Assembly: GCA_013396525.1 (NCBI GenBank)
Contig: VWYX01000682.1
Span: forward strand, 62,001 to 126,000
DNA from: Chaetorhynchus papuensis
Lineage: Eukaryota > Chordata > Aves > Passeriformes > Rhipiduridae
Direction: 5' to 3'
DNA: 64,000 bases
The notes under the pieces are model-generated. The model saw nothing but the letters and a program-made list of their open reading frames with translations. It was not told the DNA's origin and searched no databases. Shown one piece after another: positions 1 to 12,500 of the stretch (position 1 is its first letter; each line of letters starts with the position of its first letter). A program made the translations under genes and the position numbers.

Positions 1-1077
1 AAACAACCCTGCTGGACTGTTGTGTGGAAAAACAGCATAAATAATCTCATGGCACATACTCAGGAAAGTCAGCATCTGCAGCCCAGACTGTGCTTAACAA
101 AAAGGGACAGTGATCTCGTTTCTGTCATGATGCCACTTGGAGAACAAACCTCAGCTGAGATTTCCGAATGAGGAAGTTAAAACAAAGGCTAGTGATAGCC
201 TGCTTTTGCATCTGCAATTCCCACCTCTGCTGGAATTACCTTCTCTTGCCACACCTTTTCTCTTGCATAAGAGGTAAAATCTATGATCCCAATAGCTCCT
301 GGTGACCATAGAATGGTCACCTGCCACCTGTGGGACACCTCCACGTGTGACACAGGCAGTTGATCACAGCGGTCCCCTCAATCAGCCCCCTGAGGTTTGC
401 ACTTTGTGAGGTACAAACTTCTGCCACATGGCAAGGCTCTGGCCACAATGTCCCAGCCAGGAGGAAGTCTCCTGTTCGGGGATTCAGACCAGGCAGAAAG
501 GAAAAGTCTGTGTGTAAATGACACAGGGAAATCTGAAGCTGTCAGTAAGAAGCACCTCTGTGTTCTCAGCCATTCCGGGCACCCTTTCCCATGTGCCATA
601 CGAAGGCACAACAGAGAAAGAGAGGCCACCAACTTTGGTCCGAGCTCCCAGAGTCCTTCCAGTACCACCAATACATTGTCCCCTCAGCAGGGTTCACAGT
701 AGGTACCTGCAAAGTGCTTTGAGATCATACAATAACTGGAAGAGATATGTAGAACAGGTAATTTGCATTAGTGACAAAGGGGCTGATATTCTTATAAGTG
801 GAACACGTTTGTCACCCAGGCTGTCTGTGTTTAATACACGCTGGCCACCAGCGGCCAGGTCGCACAGATTGAGGTAGACGTTGTTTGACCTCAGACACTC
901 AGTGCTTTGCTATTGTCTTGTTGAGAAACTGCCTGGAAATCCCGGCTGCCTGAGCCAGGAGAGAAATGCTTGTGTACTCGGGTGCCTAGAATAAGAGCAA
1001 GCATGAGATTCCAGCTGAGGCAATGGAGCGGGATGGTAATGCCAAGGGAGATAGCTCCACCAGAGTCACCGGGCGAT

Positions 1078-1260
1078 TACAGCTTCTGTTCGTCAGTGGT
1101 ACCCAGCCGTGCCGGCGGAGCCGGCGCGCAGCATCAGCCGTGGCAGCACTAGAGGGTGCCAGAGCAGACCTTTCCCAGCACCAGCACCTCCGGCACGGAG
1201 CACACCGGGCAGCCGGGCTCCCGCCGCCTTCCCCTGCCGCTCGCCTTTGCCCAGAATCTG
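1078..1260. promoter_or_regulatory. CpG-rich block with a CTCF-like motif
   Basis: GC and CpG density rise sharply against the AT-leaning surroundings (ccggcggagccggcgcgcag and following). At 1146-1159 the text GCACTAGAGGGTGC matches most positions of the CTCF core CCASYAGRKGGCRC, in + orientation. It lies inside TNFSF4 intron 1. It could be an enhancer, insulator or alternative promoter; this is a motif match only. Confidence 0.35.
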
Positions 1261-1644
1261 CAGTCTGCTCACACTCTGCACATTCCCTGCGCTCAGGGCT
1301 GCTCTGCCCCTGTAACACCTGAGGCCAAGTACATGAAAGTCAGCCCAACCCACATCTCACCGGCACACCTTCTCCCTTAGGAAGTCTTTGGCATAGGTAA
1401 AGAGAAGAACACAGAGCACTGAGCCCAAGCTTTCACTCTTTAATCAGGCAAAACACTGAAGACTTGTGGTTGTGCAGAGACTGCAGATTTGGGTCTCCTG
1501 TGGTTATGATGAGAGACAAGTTTGAGATACGAAGTTCAGATTTAAAAATCCAATGCAGAAGCTTGGTATTTTCATATCTGACCAGTAAGATACACATTTC
1601 TATATCTGCATTCACTTTCTCTGTTACATTCATAAAATACAAAT

Positions 1645-2070
1645 CACAGAATCATAGAATGGTTTAGGTTGGAAGGGACCTTGAAGATCATCTCTTTGCA
1701 ACGCCTCTGCCATAAGCAGAGAGGGACAACTTCCACTATCCCAGGTTGCTGAAAGCCCCATCCAACCTGGCCTTGAACACTTCCAGGGATGGGGCAGCCA
1801 CAGGCTCTCTGGAGAGCCTGTGCCAGTGCCTCCCCACCCCCACAGGGAATTTCTTCCTAATACCTAATCTAAACCTGCCCTCTGTCATTTTAAAACCATT
1901 TCCCCCTCTCTTATCACTCCAAGCCCTTGTCAAAAGTCTCTCTTCAACATTCTTGAAGCCCCTTTAGGTACTGGGAGATGCTTTAAGTTCTCCCTAAAGC
2001 TTTCTCTTCCCCAGACTGAACAACCCCAGTTCTCTCAGTCTGCCGTCATAGGAGACGTGCTCCAATCAGT
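1645..2070 (-). mobile_element. CR1 LINE 3' fragment, inverted
   Basis: It begins with the reverse complement of the CR1 3' end (cagaatcatagaatggttta, ggttggaagggacc). It continues through the usual antisense text (ccaacctggccttgaacact, gggcagccacaggctctctgg, ctgaacaaccccagttctct). It is 5'-truncated, as most avian CR1 copies are. Confidence 0.9.
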
Positions 2071-2648
2071 TTTAAACCCATCTCAATGCACTTAGAGCGT
2101 CTGAGAGACACACACCCAGTAACAGCCTGACTCAAAGAGCAAGGAACAGTAAAACCAGACCCACCTCTTGGTGCCCTGCAGGAGGGTGCGACAGCACGCC
2201 AGGGTCCCCACTCTGTGAACAATGCCTGTCTGCCAGGTGCTGTAAGTCAGACTGTAAGTCAGGCTCCAGGAGGTCACACAGAAAAGACTCTGCACCCCAA
2301 GGTCCTTCCTTGCTGTCTGGTCTGACTCAATTACACACACCAGCGTGGTTTCCTAAACAAAACCAACGCTGCCCAGGGTGCTCTGGAGGGCTCAGCACCA
2401 GGCTGGAAGTCACATTGGCTGGGAACCACGCTGAAACAGTATTTTATAATAATGATTTAAAATCAAGTCCAGATCATAGCTGGCTGGCAGCAGCTGTGAT
2501 ACCGAGGCTGTCTGCTGTGCTTTTGGAGATGCAGCTGCTCTGCCCTCGTAGGGAATGAACAATCCTGGCTGGGAAATGAAAGTGATAGCAGCAGCAGTGA
2601 GGTGCCAGCCCCGTGCCTTAACGAGGACTTATCTTCTTTGTTTTCCAG

Positions 2649-2691
2649 ACTCAGAGCGACAAAGTGCCATGGACCCTCATCCGATACACAG
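2649..2691 (+). CDS. TNFSF4: TNFSF4 exon 2 (43-nt microexon)
   Basis: The acceptor is a pyrimidine-rich run ending ttttccag at 2648, and the donor is CAG|GTGGGT at 2691/2692. In phase 0 it reads TQSDKVPWTLIRYT plus one base, which joins the GT at the start of exon 3 to make Gly. It encodes the membrane-proximal stalk, the place of the short middle exon in mammalian TNFSF4. Length 3n+1 is exactly what the phase of exon 3 needs. Confidence 0.85.
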
Positions 2692-4494
2692 GTGGGTGTT
2701 GGGGTGGGGGCACCCTGGCCCCTTGATGATCCCCCAGTTCAGCAGCCACCACTGTGCCACATTCCCCTGGCACACGGGGAGGGCTCCTGACTCCCCACTC
2801 TACCACAGTCCCCAGGGACCTCCACGGCATCCAGTGGCTCCTAAAATACCTAAATGGCTCTTATGTGCTTTGTGCCACAGTGATGGCCATTTCTTCTGAT
2901 GGAGGACAGGTGCCCAGCGAGCTGTCAGGGGGAGAGGGGCCAAGCCTGCCCCAGTGCTGCAAGGGGCCAAAATGAAACAAATGGGTTTTCCCAGAGCACA
3001 GCAAAAAACCTGAAAATCTGTGTGGATTCCTGCGACCCTCACCTATCTCCTAAAACAAGCTTTCACTCTGTGAATGAACAAGAAAGGCATTTTTGAGAAT
3101 TTACTAAATACACGCGGCACGCTCTTGGGGTACTTCTGAAACAAGTCAATGGTTTCCTGATTAATGAAAAATGTAAATGATTTCCTGAGGAAGAGTGGGT
3201 GAGAGCACACGCCTTATCAGATGTACTCCTCTGCATGCCAGCTACATTGGAGGTTTGTCCAATGACACACCTCAATGATAAAACCAATTACTAAAATTTT
3301 TAAATAATACTGATAATATTATTGACAGTTTTACTTTCAGTTAAAAGTGTGAGGCAGCAGTGAGTCTAACCTAATAGAAACTCATGTCCTTTAGAGGAAA
3401 AGCTTGAGAAATTTGGCCCCAGCCCAGAGGGGCTGTGCTGCCTGCCTGGAGACCTTTTGGGTCCCTTGGTCCCAGGGGTTTCAGCTGCTGTGCTGAAAAC
3501 CCAGGGGCGCAGCAGAGAAACATGACCAGCATAGCCCTGAGAACTGTTTCTGCTCATTCCAAGAGAAAACCTTTCATGCTAAGTTACGGTTGAATTTCTC
3601 CTTATTCTGCTTAATTATTTCCTTCTGTTTCTGTCTCTATGATGCTTTTTTATGCTGTCTTCCATTAAAAAAACCCACAGCCAAACCCCAACACAAAGGC
3701 TTACATCACCAGCATCTCCACTTTTTGTCTTCCTTCCAGCTCTGAATGCTTTTTCCTCATCTTATTTACTGTCTTAATTTTCCCGTTCTTTTTATGAACC
3801 TGTGTTTCTAAACTCACAGTGATGCTTTACTTACTGTGTTTTTCTGTATTCTAAGACATAGAGTAAGTAAATAGTGCGTAAGTAAAAATTTGGAGGAGTA
3901 ATCCATATAAACTATGGGCCAAAAGGCACAGCTTAGTCAAGAGTGGGAACCTGTAAGTTTTCACGGTAGATAATGTCTGTGTAGAGTAGATGATATTCTA
4001 GCTCTGGTCTGCCCTGTTCTCTAGTTCACTCTCCCCCTTCTTATATTTTTCAATCTTTCCTGCAGTCAGCTGGTATAAAACAACCCATTTCCTAGAAGAC
4101 ATTTGTCATCATGGGATCATCTTTGCTTTCTTCCATTCCAGGTAAAAGCATCAAGGGGGTAGCCATGAATCTCACTGCTGAATTAGGCCCTATTCAGATC
4201 AGAAACGGTTCCATTGTGATCCCCTGTGATGGCCTCTACCTCGTGTCCCTGAAGAGTTCCATCTACGTGGAAGAGGAGGACTTGCTGAAGCTGACCCTGC
4301 AGGGGACACACAAGACAAGCAGCAGTGCCCTGTGGGAGCAGACCGTGCAGAGCAGTGACACCACAGTAAATCTCACCACAGTGCTCTTCTTGTTTCAGCA
4401 AGACAGAATCACTCTGTGTACCAACTCCAACGCCAACATCTCGGATCTGTCATTTAGCCTGGTGTTAGTAAGCGACAACAAGTGCTGGCTGTAG
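2649..4494 (+). CDS. TNFSF4: TNFSF4 (OX40 ligand), exons 2 and 3; exon 1 outside the window
   Basis: Two exons join in frame: 2649-2691 (43 nt, phase 0 to 1) and 4142-4494 (353 nt, ends TAG). Together they encode the last 131 residues of a TNF-superfamily ligand. The reading QIRNGSIVIPCDGLYLVSLK parallels the mammalian OX40L block NSVIINCDGFYLISLK, and the end KCWL parallels mammalian FCVL. The two Cys that pair in OX40L (fragment residues 43 and 129) are therefore both present. Sequons are visible at NLT, NGS, NLT and NIS. In the family this is a type II membrane protein of antigen-presenting cells whose trimeric ectodomain binds OX40 (TNFRSF4) on T cells. The cytoplasmic and membrane part sits in exon 1, which I could not find in 1-2640; intron 1 is long in mammals, so it is probably upstream. 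TNFSF18 follows on the same strand 20 kb away, the expected neighbour. The identity rests on motif alignment from memory plus synteny. Confidence 0.9.
2692..4141 (+). other. TNFSF4 intron 2
   Basis: A GT...AG intron of 1450 nt in phase 1, with donor GTGGGT and acceptor cttccattccag. No repeat or hidden exon is evident. Confidence 0.8.
4142..4494 (+). CDS. TNFSF4: TNFSF4 exon 3 (TNF homology domain, stop codon)
   Basis: The acceptor tttgctttcttccattccag ends at 4141. The exon opens in phase 1 and stays open to TAG at 4492-4494. It carries nearly the whole TNF homology domain, including both Cys of the OX40L disulphide. An ATG at 4111 lies in the intron's pyrimidine tract and is not a start. 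Length to the stop is 353 nt, the same as the last exon of TNFSF18 downstream. Confidence 0.92.
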
Positions 4495-4900
4495 GAGCTG
4501 ATGGATGAAATGCAACATGGAAAGTACAGCCTTCCCTACCAATCTGTAGGTTTTGTACTTGTACAGGCAGACTGCTCTAGAATCTCTCCCTGGGGCCACG
4601 GAAAGCCTCAGTGGGAGTGCAGATAAACCACAGTGCAGACAGGCTTTATATAGTGCATGCAGGGTTCACCTCTTTGGAGCTCTGTGCAGCTGATTTGCTA
4701 CCTAGGATGGATCTTTCCAACACTGGGGAAAGGGATGCGTGGAGCTCTTGAGGAGAACAGTAATGAAAGCCAAAGAAAGTCACCCAAGCTTAGCTCATAT
4801 TCAGAGAAACCCTGGGTTTCTCTATTTACTTGACAGTATCTGTAAATAGTAGAAATGTGCTGTATTTTTTCTCCAATAAAAGTCTGGTAAGTCAGGAAGA
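4495..4900 (+). other. TNFSF4: TNFSF4 3' UTR
   Basis: Non-coding sequence from the TAG to about 20 bases past the AATAAA at 4875-4880. The cleavage point is inferred, not seen. No dense AUUUA cluster is present. Confidence 0.6.
4875..4880 (+). terminator. TNFSF4: TNFSF4 polyadenylation signal AATAAA
   Basis: A canonical AATAAA about 380 bases after the stop codon, followed by GT-rich sequence (tctggtaagtc, then aagtgtcttg). It is the first canonical signal after the TNFSF4 stop. Confidence 0.65.
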
Positions 4901-7900
4901 TACCTCAAGTGTCTTGAAGCCATTGGGAGTAGGAGGAGCACAAGTCTGCTCAACAACCCTTCGCCTGGCAAGACGGAAAACTGGGAAGAGGCAGCAAGAG
5001 AATGCCTTTGGAGTGATCTAGATAAAGGCTGTCTGACAGGAAAAGGCCACGAAAGAAGGTGGTATTTTGAAATGAGCTGACAGGACTGCACTGGACAGCA
5101 GAAGCACAGGTCCTGCACTGGCTGTGGGGTTTTGGGGAGCAGCCTTTGAGAGACGTTCCAGCTATCTGCAGACTACTGAAGCCTGACCCAAAGGAATATC
5201 TGGTGGGACATTTACATCTTGAGATGCAAGGTCTCAGAGGAAAGTCTCCTTCAAGCACACACACACAGGCTTGACCCAAAAGTGATCCAGGCACATAAAA
5301 ACTTGAGAAAACACGAAGACTTCTAGATTTGGTGAGTTCTCTCTAATGGACCAAGTGAAATCTGCAGGTCTGTGCATCCTTTCCTCAGGGAGGACTCAGA
5401 TGGTTCTTGCAACTCCCCCTGACTTTGTCATACAGGTGTGCACCAGGGATTCACAGGCACGACCTCCACGAGGCACCTGTGCACACCTGCCTGGCTCTTG
5501 CTGAAGTCAGACCGCTCTCAGTGATGCTGGGCTGCTCATCCCTGTTCTCGTTGCAGCTTGGGGCAACTGGAGACAAGTCCTGCCCTGCCCACGCTGCAGG
5601 CAGCACATGACCTCAGCACAGCCAGCAGCTCTGGGATTTTCAGCTGAAGCGAGGCAGACTTTAAGGGCAAGTTGACTACATGTGTCCCAATGAACTCCAT
5701 CAACATTTCAGAATGTCACTGCTTGCTGTACACTCCAAAGTCTTTTGTTAAAAGTATTTATGTATTTAAATGATAGGTGTCAGAATGTTACATCAGATCT
5801 CTTAGAAACACTGGGAAGGGTTCAGACCAGGTTGTCAGCACTGAACTCCTCTTTGAAAATGCTCCCAATGCCGTGGACTGTTCCTGCTTTGCAGGCACCC
5901 AGACACTCAGACCTGGACTGACCAGCTCATGGCTAAGCACTCCTGCAGCCTCAGGTGCTACAGGCAACTAAGGAAATCTTCCAGGCCTTGGAGAGCTTTC
6001 CATGTACTTTAGGCTAAGGAACTTCCCTACCCGGGCCGGGCCAAAGCCTCAGGGGAAACCTCCGTGGCTGAAGCAGTTACTCATGTAGTGCCAAGAAGCA
6101 GCTTTTCTCCTCTCAACTGAGAAGCTGTGGCTGACTTGCACCCACAGAATACTCATCATTAAGGGATATCTGGGCTTATAACTGTGGCCACGCTTACCAC
6201 CACGGGGACTGAAGGCAGCTGCACCCTGCCCCCAGGCTGGGGATTGTCACACTCCCCAGCAGAAGTGAGAATATGTTTCTCTTCATAAAAAATAATAAAA
6301 TTTTCCTTTGTCACATTTAGGCTTGTAGTGTCCCTTGAAGGTGGGGGCTGGGGGAGAAGGAGTTTGGCAGTGACTGGTGAATTATATGTTCAATGTTTGA
6401 GCAGACATTTCCACTGGTATGAAAACTATACGCAATTTTCACATACTTCCTTTTTTTTACAGTTCAGCTTTTGTTTCAGCTCTCCACAAGAGCATGCAGG
6501 GCAGGTGTTTCCCAACATGTGCTAACACAGACATGGCAGGCCATGTCAGCGGTGTGTGCAGGGGTGCACAGGACAGCAAGAAAGATTAAGCCTAGAGAAC
6601 ACAAATGGATTTGTTCTTTGGAAGGCTGCATACTTTCTTCTTGTTTGGAGCAGGAGAGGGCATTTCACACACTGGTTCCGCTGCACTTCCAGGCTGAACT
6701 AGACTGGCCTACATATATACATATACACATGCATGCATTTGTCTTGAAACAAAAGTTGAAACAATTCAATTCCTGACATCAATTACTTGAGGGATTGACT
6801 GTCCTCATCAACCATCAGCTTTTGTTTGTATCTGGAGACCCCTTTTTCCACAAGGTCAAAAGTCTCTTTGACATGAGAAACATTAATTTTTGTTCTTGGG
6901 GTTGTTAAGGCCTTGTAGGAGCTCACAGATTGTGCTAGAGTCCCATCTTACAGCTCCATTCAGCCAGCTCAGTGCACTGAGGGTTTAGGTCACCCCTTGA
7001 AGCTGGAGGTGTGGAAATGCAAGGCTGGACTAGGCAGTTTCTGGAGACAATCCCTAACTCCAGAGGGGCAGCACATTCTGCGTCCTGTACTTCCTGTCAT
7101 TGAAAGGGGACCTCGTGGTCTGTCCTCCACAGGGCTTTCCATGAGGGCCATTTCACAGGACACAGCCGCAAGCTGGGTCATTACTGTGTTTTTTGTCTAA
7201 CACATGCTGTTACACAAGTTACAGAGGTGGCCACTGTGTACTCTTACCCTTCTCTCTCTTATTTCCCATCTCTCCTCACTCACATTAAAAAAAGGGCAGG
7301 GTGACAAAGCTGATCTAAGAGCCATGGCCACCCTGGGGAAGGAGCTGGCCTCGCTGCTCCCATCAGAGCTCTTGCTCTCCAGCTGAGAAGGAACTACTGA
7401 AGGTGACGCAGAGCAGAATGGGATGCAGGCTGCTTCTCCTTACACAAGAAATGATGGGAAACATTTAAAATCCATTCACATCTACGTGAAAATCACTTCA
7501 TTTTCTACCACATATGGTTATCAGTAATAATGGATAATGAGCCTGTGGTTTTTCAGACACCACTTAAATTTCATCAGCGAGGCTGAGTCACAGCTATTGC
7601 CTGTCAGCTTTGCTAGCCAGAGAGAACGAGAAAGCTGAAGCGTGTTTGGCAAAGTGCAGCTGATTGCTGCTGCTGTAGAGCCAGCACTGTCAGCTCAGGC
7701 AGCAGAAAGCACAGGAATTTAGTTTCCTTATTCAACTATCAGAATGGGGAAGTATGACATAGAACCAAGCAGCCTCCTGCAGTAACTAATTGGGAAGGTT
7801 TGATTTATTAGACTTTTCTCAGCAACATCTCTAACTTCAGAGCTGTCCTCTGAGCTGGCAGTTGGTTCCTGTTTTCCAAGGGATCCAGACCAGTCCCAGA

Positions 7901-8073
7901 TGCTTGTTTCCAGCTATGGGGTAATCCACCAAAGTAAGCAAATTGAGCAACACACTCAATGAGGACTGGAGGAGTTGGTGCCAGGCCAGAAAACGACAGT
8001 GGCAGAGTAGGAGGATTTATGGTCTGTAGCCTTATATGCCCCAAGGCCAGGGAAGATCAGAGAGGTTATTTGC

Positions 8074-8185
8074 TCATTTTCCAAGTGGATGAGGAAGGCT
8101 CTTAAGGGTTTCATTCTCCAGGTGGATGAGGATGGTTGCTAAAGGCTCAGTTCTCCAAGCAGACGAGTAAAGCTGTTAAGAGGTA
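8074..8185. repeat. Degenerate tandem repeat, about 37-39 bp unit, three copies
   Basis: Three successive units share the frame ttctccaagtggatgag...gctcttaag: cattttccaagtggatgagg, then cattctccaggtggatgagg, then agttctccaagcagacgag. The copies have diverged from one another, so the array is not recent. Confidence 0.55.
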
Positions 8186-9466
8186 GCAAGCTGAGCAAGC
8201 AGGCTGGAGACTGGGGGCACATCTCCCCATGGAGATGCCAAGCAGTGAGGTAACTTCCTGGCAGCTGTTCAGCATCCCAGAGCAGAACATACCCTGTTGG
8301 TACCCCACATACTGTGCTGGGAGAGGCTCTCTGTGCCCACTGCACCAGGAAGGAGGAGCCTGAGGACTAGAAAACTCACAGGCCAGGGCAGGAGAGGACA
8401 GTGGGGCTGGCTGACCTGTCCCAGGGGAGCAAGGACACTAGGCACAGAGCCCAGGCAAGCACAGGGAAGGAGAGCTCAGGAGAGATGCGAAACTGGTAGC
8501 AGGTCCATGGATTGACCATCTTTAGGATTTTGGGACTACCATGTAGGAGTTGGAAGGCAGGACTAAAGGAGTGTTTCTCCAGTGAGCTCACTCTCAGTGA
8601 ACCAAACCTCTGCAAGCACCTAAACACAGCCACTGCCTCCTCAAACACCCACTTCCTCCTCTTGCACAATTACCTTCTAAGTCTGACAGCCCTGTACTCT
8701 TGCTCACCTGTTGTCTGTCCCAAGGGGATTTCGAGTCCCAACTGCTCACAAGCACAAGAGCACTCCCATTCCTGGACCTGCACTTTCTTCAGCCTCTGCA
8801 GTTTGTGGGGGCTGGTAGTCCATGCTGTCCTTTGGTGGCCAGCCAAAGCACAGGGTGCGGAGCTGAGCCTCTGGCCAACGTGCTCTGTCAGTGCTCAGAG
8901 AGTAAATAGGACACAGTTTGGGGCAAGATAAAACTTGATGTGGTCACAGATGTACTTTCCTAGTAATTGCATTCATTGTTTGCTTTAAAGCAAAATTCAC
9001 ACCTATTTACTGGCAATCCAGAGACCTGTTTCATTTCTTTATAAAGAAAAGGTGGTGCTGAACACACTGCAAAGAGAAACATTTAACCCAGCATAGGACC
9101 TGATTCATAAAGGATACAGCAGCCCTATCGTTTCATCACCAAGTACATGCCTGAGACAAGATATCACTGGTGTTATCTCATGGAGTTCAAAGGACTCACT
9201 TTCCTTTGTCTTGTTTTGTTAATTTAAGGTTTCTATTACTGCCAGTGTCAGCTTATTTGGTTTACTGTCTCCAGCACAGAAAGTGAGCAGAACACATACA
9301 TCCGATGGGGACAAACAGAGGAGATTTGGTTTCAGACTTTTTTAGGGGTTATGTGCAGCATTTTGAAACACTGGTTGATCTGCTTCTCCCTTCGTCACTT
9401 CCCATAGGACTCAGAGACACTGACACACTGCCAACAGGAAACCTTTTTAATGTCTCCTATGTGCCA

Positions 9467-9529
9467 GGATAACAGCTGGACTTGATAGTAGGAAAGTCTT
9501 TTCCAACCTAAATGATTCTATGATTCCAT
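9467..9529 (+). mobile_element. CR1 LINE 3' tail fragment
   Basis: The text agctggacttgatagtagga followed by ttttccaacctaaatgattc and tatgattcca is the sense 3' terminus of avian CR1. Only about 60 bases remain. Confidence 0.8.
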
Positions 9530-12500
9530 GTGTTCCACCCTTGAAAACGTGATGAACTAACTCTGGCAGCTGTTAACCTACTCGGAAAAGCCTCGGATTG
9601 TACACTGTCTCCAGCAGTATCCACACTTTACAAGAAAAGGTTTGCTCCAGGTCACAGGAGACAAATCCCACTGCATTTCCAGTTGGTTTCAATAACTCAA
9701 GTCATCTCCCAGGTGTGCCTTGTGTTATGCTTGATCGTTTTTCCAAAAATGTCCTTTCTAGAAGCAGGGGTAGGCGCTGCCTTGCCGTGCCAGTGCTTCA
9801 TGGCCCATGTGCCAAATCCTGATGCTTGCAGTGACTGTGCTGTCACAGATGCAGCCAGACACCTCACCTGCCCCATTCCAGAAAAAGCCAGGACTCCTCC
9901 TTGCTGTTGCAAGTCACATACACCTTTGTCCCATGCCTGGGTTTGCAAAAATAACTGCAAAGAAACGGAGAGACAAAACCCTCCACTGACCCTGTGGACC
10001 TCCATAGGGATCTACACACAGTTTGGACCAGAGAAGCTCTAGCTGTCTGCAGGAACTGTGCTGCAGGTGGTGTTGGTCTGAGCTGAACACCAGTCACACC
10101 ATAAATACTCCAAGATTTGAGATCAGCGCAACAATGCTGAGTAAAGAAAGCTGTGCTAGACCAGAGAAGAGGCTGAATCAGTGATCAAAACCTAAACTTG
10201 GTGGAAACAACTGCTGCTGCATAATTAACACCTGCCATGCTTCACATGGTAAATACAGCTGATCAAAAGAGCAGAGAGAGAAAATCACCAAAGGGTGCTG
10301 AGCAGGTAAAGCTCTGAGGGTTTTCCAAGCAGAATGTGACGGTGGCTTTGCTGAGAGACAAGTGGCTCCTCCATGTGTGTTGGGTGCAAGCTCTTGACCT
10401 GCAGATGAGCATTCCTGTCAGTGGCTGGGAGCAGCTCCTGCACACAAACTCCCCAGGACAGTGTGTTTCGGATCCTGGGAAAACCGCACTCACAGACCAT
10501 ACACATGAAGAGCAGTGAGCACTGTAATTGGCCCTGGAAGGCTTCTGGGAAGGACATGCGGGCTGGGAGAGTACCTTGGCTTAACAGCAGCCCAAGGCAA
10601 AGTACTAAATCATACAGCATCAGGAGTCACTGTAATACAACACATCCTACCATAGGGATGTGAAATCACATTGTTTTAAATAAGAATTATTGTGACTGAA
10701 AAATAAGCTAGTTTAGTTGGAGAACATAGGCATAAGTCATAAGGAAAGAACACAGTTCTCTCAAGTAATGAAAAATGACCTTATCTATTGAGGGTCATCT
10801 GCGTAAGCACATTAATTAAGGTGCTTTGTTCAGCAGTGATGCCTATCAGATGTCTCACTTCTTTCGTATATTTTCCTTGGGCCTCAGGCTGTACCATAAT
10901 CCCACCCTGAGGGAAATGTTTTCAGGCCTTGTAATTCTGGAGCATAGCTCTGAATGAGCGGCTTTGTCTACACCAGCTCTATCCTTGAGACACCAGCACT
11001 CTCGGGTCACTGTGGCCCCAAGGGCATGTGAGAGCAACTTGGTTTTTTTGCTTTGTCCTGTTTTGCACCCTCTCTCCCAAACTGAGCACAGTGAGTCAGA
11101 CCTCGAGGTCTGAAACTTTGTTTTTCTCCTTGTCCTCCTGACCACGATCATCAAAAGCATGAGTATGTTAAAATACTTCAAATGAAAGTACATTTGGTCT
11201 CATTCTTGCAACACTTTGACACTTGCACTTTCTTCAAACCCAGGAAACTGCAACAACAAATTAAGACAGATTAAGCAGGGATTGCGGTTACGGGTATTGT
11301 GTCACAAATATTCGAGGATTGTTCATCTCAGTTTAGCTCTTTCTAAGTCTGTTCTGCAATGCTTGCACACCCTGCAAACACACATGCAGATATGCCAGGT
11401 GTACCACATTTTCCTCATAGCTCCTGTAAGACCAACTTCAGCAAAGAGCAAGGCATATGAATTCAGCAATGTGGTGGCAAAATGAACCTCAGGCCCAGAC
11501 CCACAGTTTCATTTGAAATGGTCCTGAATTGCTATGATGGTTCTCCCTAGCTCGAAATACCAGACTGGCCACTGGGGGGTTGCAGGAATCACTCTGACAC
11601 TGTTCAGACGATGGAGAGTTTTGCTTGCTGCTGTTCTGGTTGCAGATAGCAAAGGGATAAAAGCAGCAAGAGATGACACAAAAAGGCAATGGGCAGAAGG
11701 CACCCTCAGACAGGGGTTAGGGCAGGTCCCCATCAAGCACAGAGAGCAGCCAGTACAACCACAACTTCACACACACACTGCCTGCAGCCCCTGTGGCCCT
11801 AAGCCAAGGGCTGGGAGTAAGGAGAGGTTGCGATTGGAGTTCTGGTCTCTGTTCCTGGACCTGGTTTTGATGCTTATCAAAAAAAGGGCCTAAAGCAAAA
11901 TTCATGAAGGATGTGGCACCCATCAGAGCCTTGCAACTGGAGTTGGGATCCCTCTGGCTCGTTCTCCCTGTCCCATCGCCTTTGCATGTTGCCCCAAGCT
12001 CAACAGAAAGGTTGAGATGGCTGCCATGCAGCAGTGAGAGAGGCCTCATTGTGGGTGCAAGTCTTATCTCAGGCTGAATGGTGCCTGTTGCTTGTCTTTC
12101 ACATATGATTTTTTTTTTCCCATGCAAAAAGAGGCCAACAGCAGAATTCAGTCTTTGCCTGATTTTTCACGTTTCCCTGGGAATGAAGGTTTAGGTTATT
12201 TCCTGTGTCCATCTACTTTGCAACAGAACTTGAGCAGGGTGAGAAGAATCCGGCATTGCTGAGAACAGGCACGCTAAGTCGTGTCAGGATGAGAAAAGTA
12301 GCTGCCCAGGGAGCTTCAGGCTCAACAGAGAGACTTCTAACTACAATACATGCCAATAAGCTCGGGCAGTCTTGGGGGGGAAAAGGTGCCTGGGATACCC
12401 CTACATTTATGAAGTCTGGCTATGTCCTGACGTGCTGGCAGGTGGTGTACACACAGGAAGTGGAAGCTCATATGTGTGGGGGAAGCATCTGGATCCTTGT

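Larger units (their letters stand above)
1..2648 (+). other. TNFSF4 intron 1 (3' part)
   Basis: No coding exon is recognised here. It holds a CpG-rich block with a CTCF-like motif (about 1.08-1.26 kb) and an inverted CR1 fragment (1645-2070). No exon encoding a type II membrane anchor was found, so TNFSF4 exon 1 and its promoter are probably upstream of the window. Confidence 0.6.

Noticed and set aside
4111..4141. ATG at 4111 as a start for an intronless TNFSF4 frame
   Set aside because: These bases are the pyrimidine tract and acceptor of intron 2. The upstream 43-nt exon joins in frame at 4142.
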